From positions 47,405,944 through 47,469,943 of the forward strand of contig CM070572.1 in assembly GCA_036346355.1 (NCBI GenBank): a stretch of 64,000 nt of DNA, given 5' to 3'. Made by a program: the position numbers and the translations under genes. Source of the stretch: Rhipidocladum racemiflorum. Taxonomy: Eukaryota; Streptophyta; Magnoliopsida; Poales; Poaceae. Shown piece after piece: positions 59,649 through 64,000 of the stretch (the stretch's first letter is position 1; each line of letters begins with the position of its first letter). The notes beneath the pieces were generated by a model that ran no database searches, was not told the DNA's origin, and worked only from the letters and a program-made list of their open reading frames with translations.

Positions 59649-60267
59649 CTTTTGATCCACAAGGGTGTTTGAGGTCTATGAGTACTGGTTTCAAAGGTTT
59701 CGACGTCCTCTTTCCAACGGATCCGACCCCATCCCTAAATTCCGTCCGAGTCGACGGGAATCTGCAAAACAATTGGCGTCACTTTTCCAAATCGAGAAGA
59801 CGTGGGCTTTGGGCCTTGTAATAGAGTTGTAGTTGGTATCCTACTGCTTTGGACGTGTTTCCCACGCCCCTACCTCTTATAAATAGCCAGACATCGGCTC
59901 CTTAGGGTTTTGGGTTTTATTTGATTAGTTTAGCCAAGTGCAAACTTGATCCTGCGAGTTGTGCTGGACAGCAGTCAAGATCGTCAATAAGACTCCACTT
60001 TGTTTCGCTTCCAGTTTTATCCGCAATTTCAGATTGCTTATCCTATTGTTCTTGCTTGTTCTTCGGTTGCTTGCAGGAATTGAACTTCGTGTTCAGGTTG
60101 ATCGTGCCCACGGCAAGATCAATAACCCGCTGGAGTTGGTTTAGCGATTGCTAAGGCGCATCGTCGTCGTACGGTGTAGTCGGATCGTCAAAGTCGACTC
60201 TCACAAATCGATCGTGTGTTTCTCATCGAAAGATCGGGACACCCATAGTGCCATCACGGTGCCATCA
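59345..60267 (+). repeat. 3' LTR of element C (LTR D)
   Basis: 923 bp, TGATGAGG...CCATCA, with TATAAATA at 59878-59885. It matches LTR C at diagnostic bases and has a 5-bp loss near 59971 (GACAGCAGTCAAG against GACAGCCACCTTGTCAAG). It is directly followed by satellite in minus orientation; the flanking 5 bases are TTTCA. Confidence 0.92.
59878..59885 (+). promoter_or_regulatory. TATA box of LTR D
   Basis: TATAAATA in the conserved context. From a 3' LTR, any transcript would read into the inverted satellite array. Confidence 0.72.
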
Positions 60268-63200
60268 TTTCATCTCGGGCAACGTTTTCGAACGGGCGCC
60301 GCTTGTTGTATTCGTTCGTGCTCATTGCGGAGAAATGTTTCACAACAACTCGGACTGACTCGAAATGCATGCCGGAATGTGCTTGGGCAAATATGAAGTT
60401 CATTCGGCACGATTGGAACGAAGTTTCGTTTCGTGCACCGTTTTGGTACGCGTGTAGTTTACAGTACCATTAGGGACCCATCGTGCATGAATATTTCGCA
60501 TCGACTCGGACGTACTCGAAATGCTTGTCGAAATGGGATAGGGCATATATGAAGTCCATTCGGGGAGTTTGACACCAATTTTTGCTTTCGTGCATCGTTT
60601 CCGTCCGGACGAAGCTTGCAGAACACCCTACGACCCGTCGCGGAGCGATGTTTCCACACTCACTCGGACGTATTCGAAACGAATGAAGAACTGTGGCAGC
60701 AATGCATGGAAAGTCCACCCGCGCAGTTTGGCCTACATTTTCCTTCCGTGCATCGTTTTGATACGCACGCAGCTTGCAGTACCCGTTGGCACCTATCGCG
60801 GAGAAATGTTTTGCACCGACCCGGATGCAACAGAAATGCATGCCGAAATGAGCTTAGGCACACATGAACGCTATTCGGGGTGTCTGCCGCAAGCTTTCTT
60901 TTCGTACTCGTTCTGGTACGGACGTGACTTGTAGTACCATTTGTCGTGTAGGTTTCGCACCGACACGGATGAGCCCAAATGGCTTGCTGCAATGAGCTAG
61001 GCAGACATGAAGTCCATTCTGGTTGATTGACACTCAGCTTCATCTTATGCGTCGTTTTCTTGTGAAAATCCTTGCACCATACAGTACTCGTCGCGGAGGA
61101 ATGTTTCACACGACTGGTAAAGATTCGAAACGCATGCCGAAATGTGCTTGGGCATATATGAAGTTCATTCGGCATGTTTGGAACAATGTTTTGTTTTTTG
61201 CACCATTCTAGTACGCGTGTAGTTTACACTACCATTAGGGACCCATTGTGCATGAATGTTTCGCTTCGAGCCGGTCGTACTCGAAATGCTTGCTGAAACG
61301 GGCTGGGGCGCATATGAATCCCATTCGGGGAGTTTGACACCGAGTTTCGTTTCGTGCATCGTTTTCGTTCGGACGCAGCTTGCAGTACCCCTTGCGACCC
61401 GTCGCGGAGGGATGTTTCGCACTCACTCGGACGTATTCAAAATGAGTGCAGAATTGTGCTGAAACGCACAAGCGAACATCGTATGTTAATTCTGGGTGTT
61501 TGGCACTCAGATTCGTTTCGTGCATCGCTTTCGATTTTTTCGGCTTAGGAACTCGTCGTTGTGGAATATTTCACGGCGACTCGGACGGATTCGAAATGCA
61601 TGCCTAAATGAGTTACAACACATATGAATTGCATTCGGTGTGTTTGGCACCCGGCTTCATTTCGTTCACCGTTTTCGTTTCGTGCCGCAATGTTTCATTT
61701 TGGCGTGCTAGGTTGCAGCGTGTAAGGTGCTTGCCATAATGTTCCATTTCGTGCATCATTTTCGGTGTGCGTGGTGTTTGCCACAATGTGTCATTTCGTG
61801 CATCATTTTCATTTTCGAATGGCTTCCGCTGCAGTGCCCGTTGGGACGCGTCGTGGAGGAATGTTTCAGACCTACTCGAATGGATTCGATACAAATGATG
61901 AAAAGCACTAGCAAACATCGTAAGTTCGTTCGGGTTGTTTTGCACTCGGTTCTGTTTCGTGCATCGGTTTCGTTTGTAATCAGCTTTTATTACCCGTGGG
62001 AACCCGTCGTGGTGGAACATTTGACACCGACTCGGACATATTCAAAATGCATGCCGAAATGAGTGGGAGCACATATGAATTCCACTCGATGTGTTTGGCA
62101 CTCAGTTTCATCTCGGGCAACGTTTTCGAACGGGCGCCGCTTGTTGTATTCGTTCGTGCTCATCGCGGAGAAATGTTTCACAACAACTCGGACTGACTCG
62201 AAATGCATGCCGGAATGTGCTTGGGCAAATACAGTACTCGTCGGATTTTCTTGTGAAAATCCTTGCACCATACAGTACTCGTCGCGGAGGAATGTTTCAC
62301 ACGACTGGTAAAGATTCGAAACGCATGCCGAAATGTGCTTGGGCATATATGAAGTTCATTCGGCATGTTTGGAACAATGTTTTGTTTTTTGCACCATTCT
62401 AGTACGCGTGTAGTTTACACTACCATTAGGGACCCATTGTGCATGAATGTTTCGCTTCGAGCCGGTCGTACTCGAAATGCTTGCTGAAACGGGCTGGGGC
62501 GCATATGAATCCCATTCGGGGAGTTTGACACCGAGTTTCGTTTCGTGCATCGTTTTCGTTCGGACGCAGCTTGCAGTACCCCTTGCGACCCGTCATGAGG
62601 GATGTTTCGCACTCACTCGGACGTATTCAAAATGAGTGCAGAATTGTGCTGAAACGCACTTAACATCGTATGTTAATTCTGGGTGTTTGGCACTCAGATT
62701 CGTTTCGTGCATCGCTTTCGATTTTTTCGGCTTAGGAACTCGTCGTTGTGGAATATTTCACGGCGACTCGGACGGATTCGAAATGCATGCCTAAATGAGT
62801 TACAACACATATGAATTGCATTCGGTGTGTTTGGCACCCGGCTTCATTTCGTTCACCGTTTTCGTTTCGTGCCGCAATGTTTCATTTTGGCGTGCTAGGT
62901 TGCAGCGTGTAAGGTGCTTGCCATAATGTTCCATTTCGTGCATCATTTTCGGCGTGCGTGGTGTTTGCCACAATGTGTCATTTCGTGCATCATTTTCATT
63001 TTCGAATGGCTTCCGCTGCAGTGCCCGTTGGGACGCGTCGTGGAGGAATGTTTCAGACCTACTCGAATGGATTCGATACAAATGATGAAAAGCACTAGCA
63101 AACATCGTAAGTTCGTTCGGGTTGTTTTGCACTCGGTTCTGTTTCGTGCATCGGTTTCGTTTGTAATCAGCTTTTATTACCCGTGGGAACCCGTCGTGGT

Positions 63201-63626
63201 GGAACATTTGACACCGACTCGGACATATTCAAAATGCATGCCGAAATGAGTGGGAGCACATATGAATTCCACTCGATGTGTTTGGCACTCAGTTTCATCT
63301 CGGGCAACGTTTTCGAACGGGCGCCGCTTGTTGTATTCGTTCGTGCTCATCGCGGAGAAATGTTTCACAACAACTCGGACTGACTCGAAATGCATGCCGG
63401 AATGTGCTTGGGCAAATATGAAGTTCATTCGGCACGATTGGAACGAAGTTTCGTTTCGTGCACCGTTTTGGTACGCGTGTAGTTTACAGTACCATTAGGG
63501 ACCCATCGTGCATGAATATTTCGCATCGACTCGGACGTACTCGAAATGCTTGTCGAAATGGGATAGGGCATATATGAAGTCCATTCGGGGAGTTTGACAC
63601 CAATTTTTGCTTTCGTGCATCGTTTC
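60268..63626 (-). repeat. Centromere-type satellite array, inverted (right array)
   Basis: The reverse complement of the left-array monomers, in the order M8-M7-...-M1-M11-M10-M9-M8 when read on the + strand. The anchor TTTCATCTCGGGC recurs at 60268, 62106 and 63293. The first unit is 1838 bp, like the left array; the second is only 1187 bp. Variants differ slightly from the left array: for example, monomer M6 reads AATTTTTGCTTTCG on the + strand here, where the complement of the left array would give AATTTTCCTTTCG. It ends at 63626 where a minus-strand LTR begins. Confidence 0.92.
62220..62285 (-). repeat. Deletion junction in the shortened higher-order unit
   Basis: On the + strand, monomer M7 sequence (CTTGGGCAAAT) jumps to the middle of monomer M3 (TTTTCTTGTGAAAATCC) via about 15 bases, ACAGTACTCGTCGGA. 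Those bases are repeated about 40 bp further on (ACAGTACTCGTCGCGGA). About 650 bp net, four monomers, are lost. Confidence 0.85.
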
Positions 63627-64000
63627 TGATGTAACACTGGGTGTCCCGATCTTTCGATGAGAATGATAACCTTCGATTTGGGTGGAGACGACTTTGACGA
63701 TCCGACTACAACGTACAACGACGATGCGCCTTAGCAATCGCTAAACCAACTCCAGAGGGTTATTGACCTTGCCGTGGGCACGATCAACCTGATCACGAAG
63801 ATCAATTCCTGCAAGCAATCGAAGAACTAGCAAGAACAAGGCAAAAGCAATCTAAAATTGCAAATTTAGATGAAGTATTGAAAAGTTGGGGTTCCGATAC
63901 AAGGAGCTTGTTAGGCGGCTGTTGAGCACGTCTAAAAGACTCAAATAGTAGCAAAAGGCTAAACTATCAAATAACCAAAACCCAAGTTATTTTGGGGGGA
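63627..64000 (-). mobile_element. CRM-like LTR, minus strand, cut by window end
   Basis: Begins TGATGTAACACTGGG on the + strand, i.e. an LTR whose 3' end is ...GTTACATCA. The reverse complement shows the blocks shared with LTRs A-D: GATCGGGACACCCA, AAGGCGCATCGTCGT, GGTTTAGCGATTGC, CACGGCAAG, and near the window end GTTTAGCC and a GGGTTTTGG-like stretch. It interrupts monomer M6 after GTTTC. Whether it is a solo LTR or the end of a full element lies outside the window. Confidence 0.87.

Larger units (their letters stand above)
56235..60267 (+). mobile_element. Non-autonomous CRM-like element C (gag-only)
   Basis: Two LTRs (56235-56998, lacking about 163 bp at its start, and 59345-60267) enclose a primer-binding site, a short leader, one intact gag-like frame, and a composite 3' end with two polypurine/LTR-start signals. 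There is no protease, RT, RNase H or integrase. It resembles the non-autonomous CRR elements known from rice (noaCRR type) in layout; family identity is not established here. LTRs C and D share bases that differ from A and B, so C is a separate insertion joined to truncated B. Confidence 0.88.

Overview
The window looks like plant centromeric or pericentromeric heterochromatin, most likely from a grass. Two observations point there. First, about 34 kb is a tandem satellite with a basic monomer of about 152-159 bp, the size class of grass centromere satellites (CentO/CentC type). Second, the satellite is interrupted only by LTR retrotransposons of the Ty3/gypsy CRM (centromeric chromovirus) type and by a non-coding LTR element. 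I see no host protein-coding gene, tRNA or rRNA. The species cannot be named from the sequence alone.

Layout. 1-31287: head-to-tail satellite array organised as a higher-order repeat (HOR) of about 1.82 kb. Each HOR holds eleven diverged monomers, one of them elongated to 290 bp. One CRM-type solo LTR (603-1461) with a perfect 5-bp target duplication lies inside it. 31288-60267: a nest of LTR retrotransposons, all on the + strand. It holds a 5'-truncated, mutated CRM copy (A, 31288-37301); two tandem units of a large non-coding LTR element (37302-43588 and 43814-50338) separated by a 221-bp remnant of CRM LTR; a second degraded CRM copy (B, 50339-56234); and a non-autonomous CRM element (C, 56235-60267) with an intact gag-like frame of 660 codons. 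60268-63626: the same satellite in the opposite orientation, including one HOR shortened by about 650 bp. 63627-64000: another CRM-type LTR on the minus strand, cut by the window end.

How the parts relate. The 3' LTR of CRM A and the 5' LTR of CRM B are each flanked by CCCTC at the same point of the non-coding element's LTR, and the LTR remnant at 43813 meets the same point. The simplest reading is one CRM insertion into the non-coding element, followed by tandem amplification of the composite and then by deletions. LTRs A and B share diagnostic bases; LTRs C and D share different ones, so C is a separate element. Only C has an intact coding frame. Its product is gag-like with no pol, so mobility would need enzymes in trans. 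A and B lack the RT-RNase H connection region and carry many frameshifts.

Caution: many differences between HOR copies, and between the duplicated elements, fall in short CG-rich words and look systematic. Residual base-calling or assembly error in methylated DNA cannot be excluded, so individual frameshifts should be treated with care.
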